The notes under the pieces are model-generated. The model was not told the DNA's origin, did no database searches, and saw only the letters and a list, made by a program, of their open reading frames with translations. From Russula earlei (lineage: Eukaryota; Basidiomycota; Agaricomycetes; Russulales; Russulaceae), in NCBI GenBank assembly GCA_025769875.1, contig JAGFNK010000585.1, forward strand, positions 1-32,129: DNA of 32,129 nucleotides, given 5' to 3'. A program made the translations under genes and the position numbers. Shown in pieces: positions 8,031 to 19,297 of this stretch. The first letter of the stretch is position 1, and each line of letters begins with the position of its first letter.

Positions 8031-9455
8031 TTATAAAGTGTTTCGCAGTCGACTGTCTCCACGACGGTAGACAGCCACAGGGCGACCAGAGAGTTGTCGG
8101 GCGGCGACGAATCGCCCAATAAGTTTCGGAATATATTCTAATGGCTGGCTGTCGCTCAAGAAAATGTTCTGCAGCGCGGGTAAGACTTCTGTTACTCTTT
8201 CTTCCGCGAGCGCTTCCAGCGCTTGGCAGACATGTCGCCCAACTTGATAGGATAGGCTCAGATCCTGCACAGCAGTGAACGGGTGGAGGAGCTCCAGCCA
8301 TTTAGTAGATTCTATGTCGTCCTTCCAGTGTGATTGTGAATTTAGGGGAAGAAATTCCACGATGTCGAGCTCTACCAAAGTGGAGAGGAGGAGGAAGGAC
8401 GAGCTGCAGACCCGCGCCAGCGATGAAAGTTGATGATCCAACTCTCTGCATTTGATTTCCACGGAGAGCTTCACCGGAGACCAAATCACTCCTCCGGTGA
8501 TTTCGAACAGGATTCCATCATCGGAAGTGCGCGCAGATGCTCTGTAGCACGTCTTGAACCAATTTGCATGACTGATGAACTGATGAAGTTGTGGGACGAC
8601 AAAGTCGGGGTCCATGAAGAATATTATCTCGAGTTGGTTGAGAAGGGGAGCCTCGATTCCGGCCAGCAAGTCCTCCAAGTACTCGTGAACGCCGCGGAAC
8701 ACAAGTTCTCTGAAAACGGGGAGGACGGAGCGTGTGAGCGGAGGTGGAGCTCGACTTGCTGGATCGGGGCGAGATCGAGGGGATCGAAATTGAAGGCGAA
8801 CGGTTTCAAGTCTGGACATGACCGACAGGGCGGTGCCCAGAGCCTGGGGCGAAAAATAACCAGAATCGGGAATGTTCCAAAGGGAAAGACGGACAAGGCG
8901 ATTGGCAGACAAAAGTAGATTCGGCATCCCTGGAAACGGACAATTTTCCAACATGAGTCGTCGGAGAAGTGGGGCTGACCCGCTTAAGAACGAATCCGGA
9001 AGGGACATCACCGTATTTCCTTCCACTGAAACGAAAAGATCTGTCAGCTCCCGGAATGGCTTCTGCATCGCCGCTGCCAATCGTTCCCAGTGTGAAGTTG
9101 GAATAGAAGACAGGCTGATTTTACATATGCGGTGGTGGTGCTCCGACTCGAGGGTAGCGGCTATGTTCCCGCAGGGGTCGAGGTATGGTTCGTAACGTAT
9201 CACAATCGGCAAGACTGGCCAGACGTCCAGCATCTCAGACACCGGCCTTGTTCCTGTGTACACAAGTTGCAAGTTCAGGCGATGTGGCGATTCAAATACG
9301 ATGCATCGCCATCTTTGGCATACATGGGCCAGTTTATGCCATCCGCTTGTCGGTATACGCGGGTCATTCACATAGAGATGGAATATCTCCACGAGGGCAT
9401 CATCGGGGAGCATGTCGATTGTCACCCGATCTAAAATTGATTCAGTGGTCGTCAT
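8031..9455 (-). CDS. F-box/LRR-like protein (copy 2)
   Basis: The protein has 474 residues from an ATG at 9455 (MTTTESILDRVTID). The F-box lies at about residues 10-60 (LPDDALVEIFHLYVND, then HKLAHVCQRWRCIVFESPHR). The rest shows leucine-rich spacing typical of fungal F-box-like proteins, including LPDSFLSGSAPLLRRL, LLSANRLVRLSLWNIPDSGY and VLPALQNIFLSDS. F-box proteins of this type are presumed to bind Skp1 and present targets to a cullin-1 ubiquitin ligase; the substrate is unknown. The frame is also open upstream to 9518, but no other ATG lies there. In this copy the ATG reads GTCCATGACG; copies 3 and 4 have ACA and ATA at this codon. A conserved leader frame lies at 9567-9620. Expression and function are untested. 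Confidence 0.85.
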   Translation of the reverse strand: MTTTESILDRVTIDMLPDDALVEIFHLYVNDPRIPTSGWHKLAHVCQRWRCIVFESPHRLNLQLVYTGTRPVSEMLDVWPVLPIVIRYEPYLDPCGNIAATLESEHHHRICKISLSSIPTSHWERLAAAMQKPFRELTDLFVSVEGNTVMSLPDSFLSGSAPLLRRLMLENCPFPGMPNLLLSANRLVRLSLWNIPDSGYFSPQALGTALSVMSRLETVRLQFRSPRSRPDPASRAPPPLTRSVLPVFRELVFRGVHEYLEDLLAGIEAPLLNQLEIIFFMDPDFVVPQLHQFISHANWFKTCYRASARTSDDGILFEITGGVIWSPVKLSVEIKCRELDHQLSSLARVCSSSFLLLSTLVELDIVEFLPLNSQSHWKDDIESTKWLELLHPFTAVQDLSLSYQVGRHVCQALEALAEERVTEVLPALQNIFLSDSQPLEYIPKLIGRFVAARQLSGRPVAVYRRGDSRLRNTL

Positions 9456-9620
9456 GGACAGTGCGCAAAAGACATGCCCCGGCGACTTGCGCGCTGAGTT
9501 GGACTTCCTGCTGTCCACGGGCCCTCAGTAGGACCATCTCGCCAAACACGACTACGTGGGACTTGATTAATTCAGGAATGATGACAAGGAAGCTTGCTCG
9601 ACGTACAGGTCAATGCTCAT
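9456..9620 (-). promoter_or_regulatory. Conserved leader/uORF region of F-box copy 2
   Basis: An ATG at 9620 opens MSIDLYVEQASLS and stops at 9567. A likely intron lies at 9552-9606 (GTACGT to CACGTAG, with a CTGAATTAA branch-like site). If it is spliced, the leader frame runs out of frame into the start region and ends at the TGA that overlaps the ATG at 9455. The second intron seen in copies 3 and 4 has lost both its donor (GAG then ATGG) and its acceptor (GCGCAC) here. Confidence 0.4.
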
Positions 9621-9706
9621 CAGTGAGGACGTGGAGGATAAGGTGGTTATTCGAAATTATCCATCACCTGAGTAGGCTCTTTTGTGAGCACAAATTACAT
9701 AAGTAA

Positions 9707-12334
9707 TGACATAAGTAGAGCATGAAAATGTGACCAAAAAGGTTGAATTTGGAATATTTTACTTTTATTCTCTGCTAAGTTGACTATAAGTGGACTTGAC
9801 TGATAATAATAAGGCGGACTCTTGCAATTAATTTGAAAGTATTTCCTGGCAAGTCATTGATCTAGATTTACCTCGTCGAACTTCAACGCCGTCCCCGATT
9901 CAGCTGTCCATGCTGGCCAATTTGATTTCTTCGCTTATCCGTATCGCAGACATAGCAAGTAAACCAAGTCAGGCGACGATATAACTGGGCAGAGGGCTCC
10001 ATTGGTGGAGGTTGCGGAAGCTCAGCTGCCCATCTCCATCCGAGTTGGGGGCTATATTCGTGGTTGACATAAGACTGTTTTCTCCGTGGTGCGTATCCAT
10101 CTGCGCTCTGCAGGCGCGTCTTTGCGCGTATCCTTGGTTGAGCAGGTTGCAATACGAGCCGGTGTTCGAAGTGCCACCTCGCCGTCAGCATGCGCACATC
10201 CCTGAGAACACGTCTCGAACGTGTCTCGAGAAAGCCGAAGGATGGCATGTCATTCCTCTGCCTCCCTCGCCTGCGTAAGAAATCGTGTCAGCTTCCGTCG
10301 CATTCTCTCTGCCTCGACGCCGACAACATACCTTGTCTAACGCAAAGAACCTTGTCCCGCTGTGAGTATCGGTACATTCGTAGTAAGGACGTTACGAATG
10401 TTAGGTGGCTGCGATCGAGCTAAAAGTTTGGAGTGGGTGCCATCCGAATGGCTGCCTCGGTATCCACTTCTCTCCGAATTTGTGTTGACCTTGATGATGC
10501 GGTGATATTCCATAAAATGACTTCTTTTCAAAGGCTCTATTGGCGTCACCTCATTGTTCAACCTTCCCCGGCATGACACCTGCATTCTCTTCCCATTTCT
10601 ATCGGCAAGGCACGGCCACGTTGATCTGGCTTCCGAGAGCGTCCAGGCAGGCGAATACCCCTGCGACAGGGCGACGGAATATTAATACATGACATATCGA
10701 TATCATCACATGTCACAGGATGCAGACAGCCTTTCCTTGTTGATAATGTTTCAGTGATTCTGTCAGTTCATGGACAGAACAGCTCCTGACAGCGGTCGTG
10801 ATCGGAGATGAGGATCAGAAGTTGACAAAACGCTTCGCCTATCACCTGTCCTTCAAACAATAAGGCAACTAACCAAGACTGTTTTTGCGTTCGCCTCTAC
10901 TGATGTGTGTCCGGAGACGCGCGGGTGAGTTCGTGGGCCTGACACCTGACCCACGGAAATAGAGGGTAGTAGAGAGGAGAGAGGATAGCAAACCCGACGA
11001 GAACACGGAACGCGGACGCCATGAAGACTTCCAGACATCTAGAGGCAAATCAGAGAATGAAAGGGGGGGAAGGCACTGACATCCAAAGAGTAGCCAAGGG
11101 GCTTATAGCATATACAGGGAGAACTACAAAGGGGGGAGAATGAAAGGGAGTCGAGACGGAGCGAAGTGAAAAAGGGTAGGTCCAGGGCAACGATAGTAAG
11201 CGAACGATGAAATGAGACTGAACGACGTCGCATACGCGCGTGGTTTCACGGCCAGCCATAATCTGTCATCGACCTCTACCCGGTATTGCTACCGGAAACA
11301 AAGACAAAGAACTTGATCTCTACCGCATCCCCTTCCGTTATCTCAATATCTTTCTCTCATATCCTGCTTGTATATAAGTATTTAAGGTCCTCTCTGGAGT
11401 GACAAGGTCGAAGCCTTTTCGGGCCAATATCTCGGAAAGCCCTCATCGCGTTCCGTGTTCTCCGTCATGCTCACCCTCTCACCCCGTTTCCCTTGGGTCA
11501 GGCCAACCGTCTCGAACTCATCCAGGCGTCCCCGGACACGCTATACTTTCTTCGAGTTCGACTTTGCCGACACAAGTGCTCTGACCTACATCGATGTGTT
11601 CGAACGGCGACTTCGAAATGACGAAAACAGCGCGAAGGTGGACAGAGCGAAGGAGATCTAACGTTCCTGGGGGGTATCAGTACGAGCGGGCATCGATCCG
11701 GGCTCACGACACACCGCTTTGGGGCGGCCTTCATGTTCCCCAGCTCGTGCGGTCATTTCGGGAGAGAGCTTTCGCGGGGTTGCCTTCGCCACGGCCAGGC
11801 GCTTCCAAAGTCGATCGATGCCCCCGCCAGTAGAATTTCTCGTCCAGTGGGAGAGGACCGGAAACGGTGCCGCCCAATAGTAACAAGTCAGACGCCACTG
11901 GCAAGTGGGAGTCTACCGTCAACGGAACAAACGTCAAGGTTTCAGCACGCAACACAACGCTGGCAGACGGTGCGGTGGTTTCACCAAGTCGGCAGCGGGC
12001 ACTGCGATCGTCGAGGCCACGCACTCGCACTCACACTCGACATGGATTCATATTCGATGCAGTGCCGTTCTGGCATCTCAAAAACCGGGTGATTTTGTTT
12101 GTAATTGACAAGGGACGTAAGTGTTATGCGCGCCTGGAAGAAACGTTAACAGAGGACCGTTCGGTATAACAGGAGCTGTGTTCTGCATTGAGTTGAGGGC
12201 ATGATATGAGGTTAGACGAGATGTGAGGGATGGTAGGGTAACTGGGGTGTTTGGAGTCAAACACACAGAAGGTAAATGATGCCAGATGCCGATTGGATGG
12301 AGAGCATAAAGGAATCATCGATCCTGGCTGGGTG
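9707..12334. other. Duplicated non-coding block between F-box genes
   Basis: No intact gene is seen. About 9890-10280 matches about 14140-14600 and, more weakly, 16650-17050 (GCAGACATAGCAAG, GGCGACGATATAAC, GCGCGTCTTTGCG, TCGAGAAAGCCGAAGGA-GGCATGTCATTC). About 10600-10850 weakly matches 17320-17590 (TCATGGACAGAACA, TTGACAAA). About 11640-12060 matches 6930-7200. The end, 12160-12330, is the shared downstream flank of the F-box genes. A TATA-like TATATAAGTATTTAAGG at 11371-11387 has no convincing gene after it. Confidence 0.6.
10895..11560. repeat. Diverged inverted repeat
   Basis: 10895-11024 (minus) and 11435-11560 (plus) share GCGTTCCGTGTTCTC, TTTCCSTTGGGTCAGG, CGAACTCA and CCGGACAC. The intervening 410 bp is A/G-rich on the + strand. 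The minus-strand unit has a 41-codon frame (10897-11022) beginning MASAFRVLVGFAILSPLYY, which looks like a hydrophobic leader. The plus unit has lost that frame. This is probably a remnant of a duplicated exon or element. Confidence 0.4.
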
Positions 12335-13938
12335 CTAGAATAATATTTTTGGCAAGTCTCCCGCAGGGTAGACGGCCACAGGGTGACCAGAGAGTTGTCG
12401 CGCGGCGACGAATCGCTCAATAGATTTCGGAACAGATTCCGATGGCTCGAGGTCGCTCAAAAAAATGTTCTGTAGCACGGGTAAGGCTTCTGTTGCTCTG
12501 CCTTCGACGAGCTCTTCCAGCGCTTGGCAGACATATCGCCCGAGTCGACCGTATAGGCACAAATCCTTCACATCAGTGAACGGGTCCAGTAATTCCAGAC
12601 ATAGATGAGGTTCTATATAATCTTCCCAGGGTGATTGTGGATTTGGAGGGAAAGGATCCACGATGTCGAGCTTTAGGAGAGTGGAGAGGAGGTGGAAGGA
12701 TGAGGTGCAGACTTGGGCCAGCGATGAAAGCTCTCCGTTGATGATTTGCAAGAAGAGCGTGGGAGAGGGGAGAGGATCTCTGAAAATTCCAATTTGGACT
12801 GCATGACCGGGAGGGTACACCCATGCTTTGTCGCATGTCTTGAACGATTCTGTGCGACCGATGAACTGGTGCAGTTGTGGGACGACAAAGTTGTCGTCCA
12901 TCCAGAGTGTTATCTCGAGTTTGTAGAGAAGGGGAGCCTCTATTCGGGCCAGCAAGTCCTCCAAGAACTCTTGAACGCCATCGAACACGAGTTCGGTGAG
13001 AGCGGGGAGGACGGAGCGTGTGACGGGCGGCGGTGGAAATCGGATTTCCGCAATGGGGAGATCTCGGTAGGATTGAAATTCAACGCAAACGGACTCAAGT
13101 CTGGCCGCCACCGACAGGGCGGAAACGAGCTCCTGGGGAGAAAAGTAACCGGAATCGGGAATGTTCCAAAGGCGAAGAGTGACAAGATCATGGGCAGACA
13201 AAAGTAGTTTCCGCATTCCTGGAAATAGACAATTTGTCAACAAGAGCTGTCGCAGAAGTGGGGCGGATCCGCCCAAGAACGAATCCGGAAGGGACGTCTT
13301 GGAATCTTCTTCCACAGAAAGACGCAGTGATGTCAGCTGCGGGAATGGTTTCTCCATCGCTGCTGCGAATCTTTTCCAATGTGAAGTCGGAATACCGGAC
13401 AAGTCAATTTCACATATGCGATGGTGGTCCTCCGACTCGAGGAAATCGACGATGTTTCCCAAGCAGAAGTTGTGGTATGATTCGAAAGGGCGTGTTGTCA
13501 CGATTGTCACCACCGGCAAGACTGGCCAGACTTGCAGCATCTCAGACATCGGTCTTTTCCCTGTGTACTCCAGCCGCAGGTTGAGGCGACGTGGCGATGC
13601 AAACACGGCATATCGCCACCTTTGACACACATGGACCAGTGTATGCCATTTACTTGTCCCTGTTGGCGGGGCATCCATATAGAGATAGAATATCTCCACG
13701 AGTATCTCATCTGGGAGCGTGTTGACTGTCACTCGGTCTAAAATCGATTGGTCAGTGGTCGTTGTGGACACTGCGCAAAGAAGACCATACCGCGGTGATG
13801 AGCACGATGACTTCCTACTAGTACTTGTGTCCACGAGTCCTCAGAGGGACCACCTCGTCGAATACCACTGCGTGAGATTGATCATTGTGATTCAGGAATG
13901 GTCAGTGGATCTCGCTCGACGTACGGGTAAAGGCTCAT
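12335..13938 (-). CDS. F-box/LRR-like protein (copy 3), spliced-start model
   Basis: The main frame covers 12335-13770. It has an F-box (LPDEILVEIFYLYMDAPP, then HTLVHVCQRWRYAVFASPRR) and the same leucine-rich body as copy 2 (LPDSFLGGSAPLLRQL, SVLPALTELVFDGVQEFL). No in-frame ATG precedes the F-box: the codon that is ATG in copy 2 is ACA here. My model starts at 13938 with exons 13925-13938, 13854-13867 and 12335-13770. The introns are 57 nt (GTACGT to CACGCAG) and 83 nt (GTGGTC to GCGCAG). This gives 487 residues beginning MSLYPGIRRVSTTTTDQS. The splicing is inferred. If it is wrong, the copy lacks a normal start and may be decaying. Confidence 0.75.
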
Positions 13939-14765
13939 CAAAGAGGATGTAGATGAAGTGATTGTTCTAGAATTGGAATTACCACCCCTGACTGACTAAA
14001 GCCAGGATCGCTGAGCGCTCAGCTACTTGGCGGGCCCCTCTCCTGGTTTAGGTTTGCTGTACATCCCCGTTGTGGTTGCTCCCTGCCTGCGGGTGTTTCG
14101 CTTGCTGGCTTTCGCGAGCCATAGTCAAACCTCAACATCACTACGCTTTGCAGGCGTTCGTGCTGTCTGAAGCGTGGCCAACCCGATTTCTTCCGCGCAT
14201 TCGTATTGCAGACATGACAAGTTAGCCAAATCAGGCGACGGCGAAGATATAACATAGGCAGAGGGCTCCGTTGATGGACAAGGGGGAAGCTCCGCTGCCC
14301 ATCTCCGCCCGAGTTGAGGGCTTTCATCTCAGGTGGGTGGGCGTGAAATCGTTTTCTCTGTGGTACGCATCCTGCTTGCCACCCAATGACCATTCTTTCA
14401 CCGCGATGTCTCAACGTCCTCGTCCGCTTCTGCGACTGCATAGTCTACACCCTGCAAGCGCGTCTTTGCGCGCTGAGCGGATTTCAATACGAGAGCCGTC
14501 CGTACGCACACATCCATGGGTGCACGTCTCGACCCTCAGGCTGTCTCGAGAAAGCCGAAGGACGGCATGTCATTCTTCTGCCTCCCTCGCCTGCATAACA
14601 ACCCGTTTCGGGGTGAGGGTGAGTGCGTGCTTGGAAGAAACTGCAACAGAGGTTCTGTTCGGTATAACGGGAGCTGTGTTCTGGATATCAATACAAGATG
14701 GTACGATAACTAGGGTGCTTGGAGAGAAATAAAGAAGGTAGATCACGATGATACGAATAAAGAAC
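13939..14765. other. Duplicated intergenic block
   Basis: No gene is seen. It contains the third well-preserved copy of the F-box-associated intergenic sequence (about 14140-14600), including GCGCGTCTTTGCGCG and CTCGAGAAAGCCGAAGG. The downstream flank of copy 4 follows (TCGGTATAACGGGAGCTGTGTTCTGG at about 14660-14685), shortened relative to the other copies. Confidence 0.55.
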
Positions 14766-16381
14766 TCAGATATCCCGGCTGGGTTTCTCGTAATTTCCAC
14801 GGTCTCTCCAAGGGTAGACGACCACGGAGTGACCAGAGAGCCGTCTCGCCGCGACGAACTGCTCAACAGATTTCGGCGGAACGGATTCCCCCGGCGCGAG
14901 GTCGCTCAAGAAAATGCCGTGCAACGCGGGTAAGACTTGGGTTACTCTGTCTTCGGCGAGCTCTTCCAGAGCTTGGCAGACATGTCGCGCGACTACATCG
15001 GTCAGGCGCAGATCCTTCACTGCGGTGAACGGCTGCAGGAGTTCCAGCCATTGAGCGGATTCCAAGTCGCCTTTCCAGTACGATAGGGAATTTGGAGGAA
15101 CCGGATCCACGATGTCGAGCTGTACCAAATTGGGGAAGAGGCGCAAGGACGAGCCGCAGACCTGGACCAGCGATGCAAGTTGATAATCTAACTGTTTGCA
15201 CCTGACTTCCAAGGAGAACGCCGGAGACTGATGCGTTTTCCTGAAAGTTGCAAATTGGATTGCACGATCAAAGGTGCACACGAATGCTTTGTCACATGTC
15301 TGGGGCCAATCTGTGTGGCTGATCAACTGGTGAAGTTGTGGGACGACAAAGTCGAGGTCCATGAAAAATGTTATCTCGAGTTCGTTGAGGAGCGGAGCCT
15401 CGACTCGGGCCAGTAAGTCCTCCAGGTACTCGTGAACGCCTTGGAACGCAAGATAGGTGAGAGCGGGGAGGACGGTGCGTGCGAGCGGAGGAGGTCGAGG
15501 TCGACTTGGCGGATCGGGGCGAGATCGAGGGGATTGGAACCGAAGGCGAAGGATCTCGAGTTTGGACGTGACCGACAGGGCGGTGACCAAATCCTGGGGC
15601 GAAAAGTAACCGGAATGGGGAATATTCCACAGGGAAAGAACGACAAGATGGTTGGTAGACAAAAATAATTTGGGGATTGCTGGAAATGGACAATTTCCCA
15701 ACGCGAGATGTCGGAGAAGCGGGGCTGATCCGCCCAAGAACGAATCCGGAAGGGGCGCCACCGAATCTCCCTCGACAAAAATGCGCAGAAATGTGAGGTC
15801 GGGGAACGGACTCTGCATCGCTGCTGCCAATCTTTCCCATTGTGATGTTGGAACACGGTACAAGTCGTTCACGCATATGCGATGGTGGTGCTCCGACTCG
15901 AGGAAAGCAACTATGTTTCCCCAACAAGAGTCCGGGTATGATTTCTCGAATGGATATCTCGTCCGACTTATGATCGCCACCGGCAAGACTGGCCAAAGAT
16001 CCAGCAGCAGTGGCATCGGCCTTTCTCCTGTGTACTCCAGTCGCAGGTTCAGGAGACGTGGGGAAGCAAACACGATAGATCGCCACCTTTGACATACATG
16101 GACCAGTGTATGCCAGCCACCTCTCGGTGTGGGCCAGTTATTCAGATAGAAATAAAATATATCCACGATGACATCGTCTGGCAGCGCGTTGATCGTCACT
16201 CGGCCTAAGGTCGATTGGTCAGTGGTCGTTATGGACACTGCGCAAAGAGCATACCCCGGTGAGAGGAACCACCTCGTAGAAGACCACTACGTGAGATGGA
16301 TTAATTCAGGAATGGTGACGGTGGATCTCACTCGACGTACAGAAAAAGTCTCGTCAAAGAGGATGTGGCGTGATGGCTCAT
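14766..16381 (-). CDS. F-box/LRR-like protein (copy 4), spliced-start model
   Basis: The main frame covers 14766-16237. It has an F-box (LPDDVIVDIFYFYLNN, then HTLVHVCQRWRSIVFASPRL) and the family leucine-rich body (LPDSFLGGSAPLLRHLALGN, FQGVHEYLEDLLARVEAPL). The codon matching copy 2's ATG is ATA. An upstream ATG at 16381 can be joined in frame through exons 16341-16381, 16273-16286 and 14766-16237. Intron 1 is 54 nt (GTACGT to CACGTAG). Intron 2 (GTGGTT to GCGCAG) would be only 35 nt, short for this genome. The result is 508 residues beginning MSHHATSSLTRLFLG. The likely role is an SCF substrate receptor, by family only. The body is fully open, so the protein-coding call is firm even though the start is not. 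Confidence 0.75.
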
Positions 16382-18364
16382 CAAAGAGAGGGAAAGGTGA
16401 TCGTCTGGAAATTACCCACCAGCCATCGCCAAGGCACACTTATATGGATAAGTGCGATGAAGAGGCGCCCGTCGCCCACGACCTTTACATGAGGTTCCAC
16501 ATATTTCGGTTTAAGACATGCGCTAGCAGCGCCATACAGGTGATCATCGGCAGCCGCTCTCCGACCCTCTGCCTCTTCGTCCTTTGCATATTTCCGATGA
16601 AACGGACGAGGTCCGTAGTTAACCATGCACCACTCAGTCGCGGCTAATTTGCTCTCTGTAGGTGTTTCGCTTAACATTCCTTCGCACGCCCACAGACATA
16701 GCAAGCCGATCAGAACGATAAAGGACTCCAGCTTCCGTCCTACATGAGAGTTGGACACTGTAATGGAGGTCAAACTGTCTTCTCCGTGGTGCGTCTCCTG
16801 CTTGCTCCTCGCGGTCTTGGTTTCGCCTGTATGTGTCACTGTCCTATTTCGCAAGACAACTTGATCATCTGGGCAAGCGGGTCTTTGCGGGCAATTTTTA
16901 CCGAGCAGATTCCAAAATGAACCAGTGTTCGAAGGACTACATCGCCGCCGGCAGGCCGACACTCCTGGGGGAACGCGTCTAGACCATCCTCGGCCCAGTC
17001 ATCGTCTGTCTTGGGAAAACCGACGGATCGGGTGTCATTCTTCTGTCTCCCTTGCGTACATTGTGGGATCCACGATGTCAGCTTGATGGCGAGGACATGT
17101 TTACTCGAGGCAACTTTGGTAAATATGCAACGGATTTCAAATACTAAAAGATGGAGGTGCGTGCAATACCTCCTTGGACTATATCCAGTTTGTATTCATT
17201 GGTGATTCAGTGATGTTTCATGAACTGGTCACTAACTCGATGATTTGTTGTTTAACTCTGGGCGGGGTAATGCATGCCTTTCGTTCGCGTTTCCGATGAC
17301 GACAAATAGGTTATATTGACCTGGGTTCCGAGGGAGTCCGAACCAGAACAGGCGATATCCCGGCGGTAGGCGGCAGGGCGACGGGGGGATGTATGACACC
17401 AGAAAATGTCTTTACGCTGGATAATCTCGATCGGCCTCGGCCGTCCGCAGACTAATCCTCCTTCGACCAATTGGATGGCAGAACGCGAACAACTTCGCGC
17501 ATCGATATTGTTTCGGTGGCTCTACCCAGGTCATGGACAGAACAAACCATGTCAACGGGACAAGAACGGGACAAAAACTTGACAAACTGTTCTCCAAGAT
17601 TCGAGGGCGCGGGTGGGACGGGGACTGGCCAAGGCTGAAATTATGGCAGCGCACGTGGCTCGAGCGACGGCGATGAGCTGAGTCAACGGGCGCGGATGGG
17701 GCGACTAGAATGGGAGTGGAACGAGATGGATTGCGAAACGGAAGAATGAGGCGACAGTGGTGGACTGAGCCGGAGATGCATGAGTTGGGCTGCGTGGCGG
17801 GGCAGGCGTTGCGACCGTTCTTGCATCTGTCTAGCGTGGTGGGAGGGCGGGGGCTGGTCGTCTGCTAGGCAAGTCAGAATGTTTTCTTGGCCGGCATATG
17901 CATGGCGTCGTCAGAAGCTGCCGGGTGGTCACGGGCGGGTGGAGGTGTATGAAAAGCGAGGGGGGGGTGAATGGGTTCAGCTGTTGGGTGTGCTGTAGAG
18001 CAACAATCAAGTCACCTCGACGGTCATCCCTCACGTAGACTGACAAAGGATCTACCAAGGCGACTGGCCCCAAACCGACAGACACCTCGTGGTATTGGAA
18101 CGAAATAAGTCGCTTAATAGTGGAATCAAGCGATATCCGACCGGTCCGAGTCCCTTCCCTTCTTCCCCGTCCGCCAGCCCTCTTACCTGACCACTCCCTC
18201 CTTTCCCCTTCTTCATCATTACCGTACGGTCCTCAGCAAAACAATATCATCAGGAGGTTCACCCAGTTTTATCTCCGGTCGTCTGTTCGTTTGTCTAACC
18301 TCCATCGATGTTCTCACAGCTCCCTCCAACAAAAAACAACTCTTATCGGAGCACCTTTTGAACC
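16382..18364. other. End of F-box repeat block and PEX13 upstream region
   Basis: No intact gene is seen. The part to about 17600 is a diverged copy of the F-box-associated intergenic sequence (GCGGGTCTTTGCGGGC at about 16877, GTGTCATTCTTCTGTCTCCCTTGCG at about 17031, TCATGGACAGAACA at about 17531). From there to 18364 the sequence is single-copy and forms the promoter side of PEX13. Open frames here, such as 17780-17998, are rich in G, R and W and show no motif. Confidence 0.55.
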
Positions 18365-19266
18365 ATGGCTTCGCCCCCAAAGCCATGGGAGCGTAGTGGC
18401 ACTATCGCAGCAGCAGCGGCATCAACGGCATCACCATCTCCTGCTCCTGCAGCCGGCGCTTCTCCATCAGCGCTTGCCGTTCCCACCTCCACCTCAACCT
18501 CTGCAAGCACCGGACCCTCTTCCTCTTCCTCTACCCCGCCCGCCGTTCCCGCCCGTCCCGCTTCCTTCACCTCTCCCGCAGCGTCCACAAACCCGTTCGC
18601 GTCTCCCTTCTCCGCCCCATACAACCGCTTCGGCGCGGCGACCTACTCGCCCTACGGCTCCTCGCTATACAGCGGCATGGGGACGCTCGGCGGGATACGG
18701 CGGATACGGCTACGGCGGGTACGGCATGAACGGCATGTACACGGGTGCGTACGGCGGGATGGGCATGGGCCCGGGCCCGATGGGCATGTACGGCCAGCCG
18801 GGCGTGCCGTACGACCCCGCGAACCCGAGCGTGTCGCAGGCGCTCGAGTCGACGACGGCGACGACCTTTGCGCTCCTCCACTCGGTCGTCCAGACCTTCG
18901 CCGGCGTCGCGCAGATGCTCGAGTCCACCTTCATGGCCACCCACTCGTCCTTCTTCGCCCTCGCCGGCGTCGTCGACCAGTTCGCCCAGCTCCGCAACGC
19001 CCTCGGCAGCGTCCTCGGCCTCTTCGGCCTCGTTCGCTGGCTCCGCGACCTCCTCGCCGGCCGCCGCCCGGGCAGCGAGATGCGCGGCGAGTTCCGCGAG
19101 TTCCTCAACGGCCGCCCCGTGCAGGGCCCCTCCGCGCGGCCGTCACAGCCCTCGCCGAAAGCGAGCAAAAAAACCGCTCGTGTTCTTCTTCGTCGCCTTT
19201 CTCGGCATCCCCTACGCCATGCACAAGCTCGTCAAACTCCTCACCGAGCGCGCCGCGCAACAGCAA

Positions 19267-19297
<31 letters not shown>

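Noticed and set aside
18120..18364. Upstream extension of the PEX13 reading frame
   Set aside because: The frame open from 18120 is not the frame of the PEX13 N-terminus. The ATG at 18365 has the better context and a family-like start.
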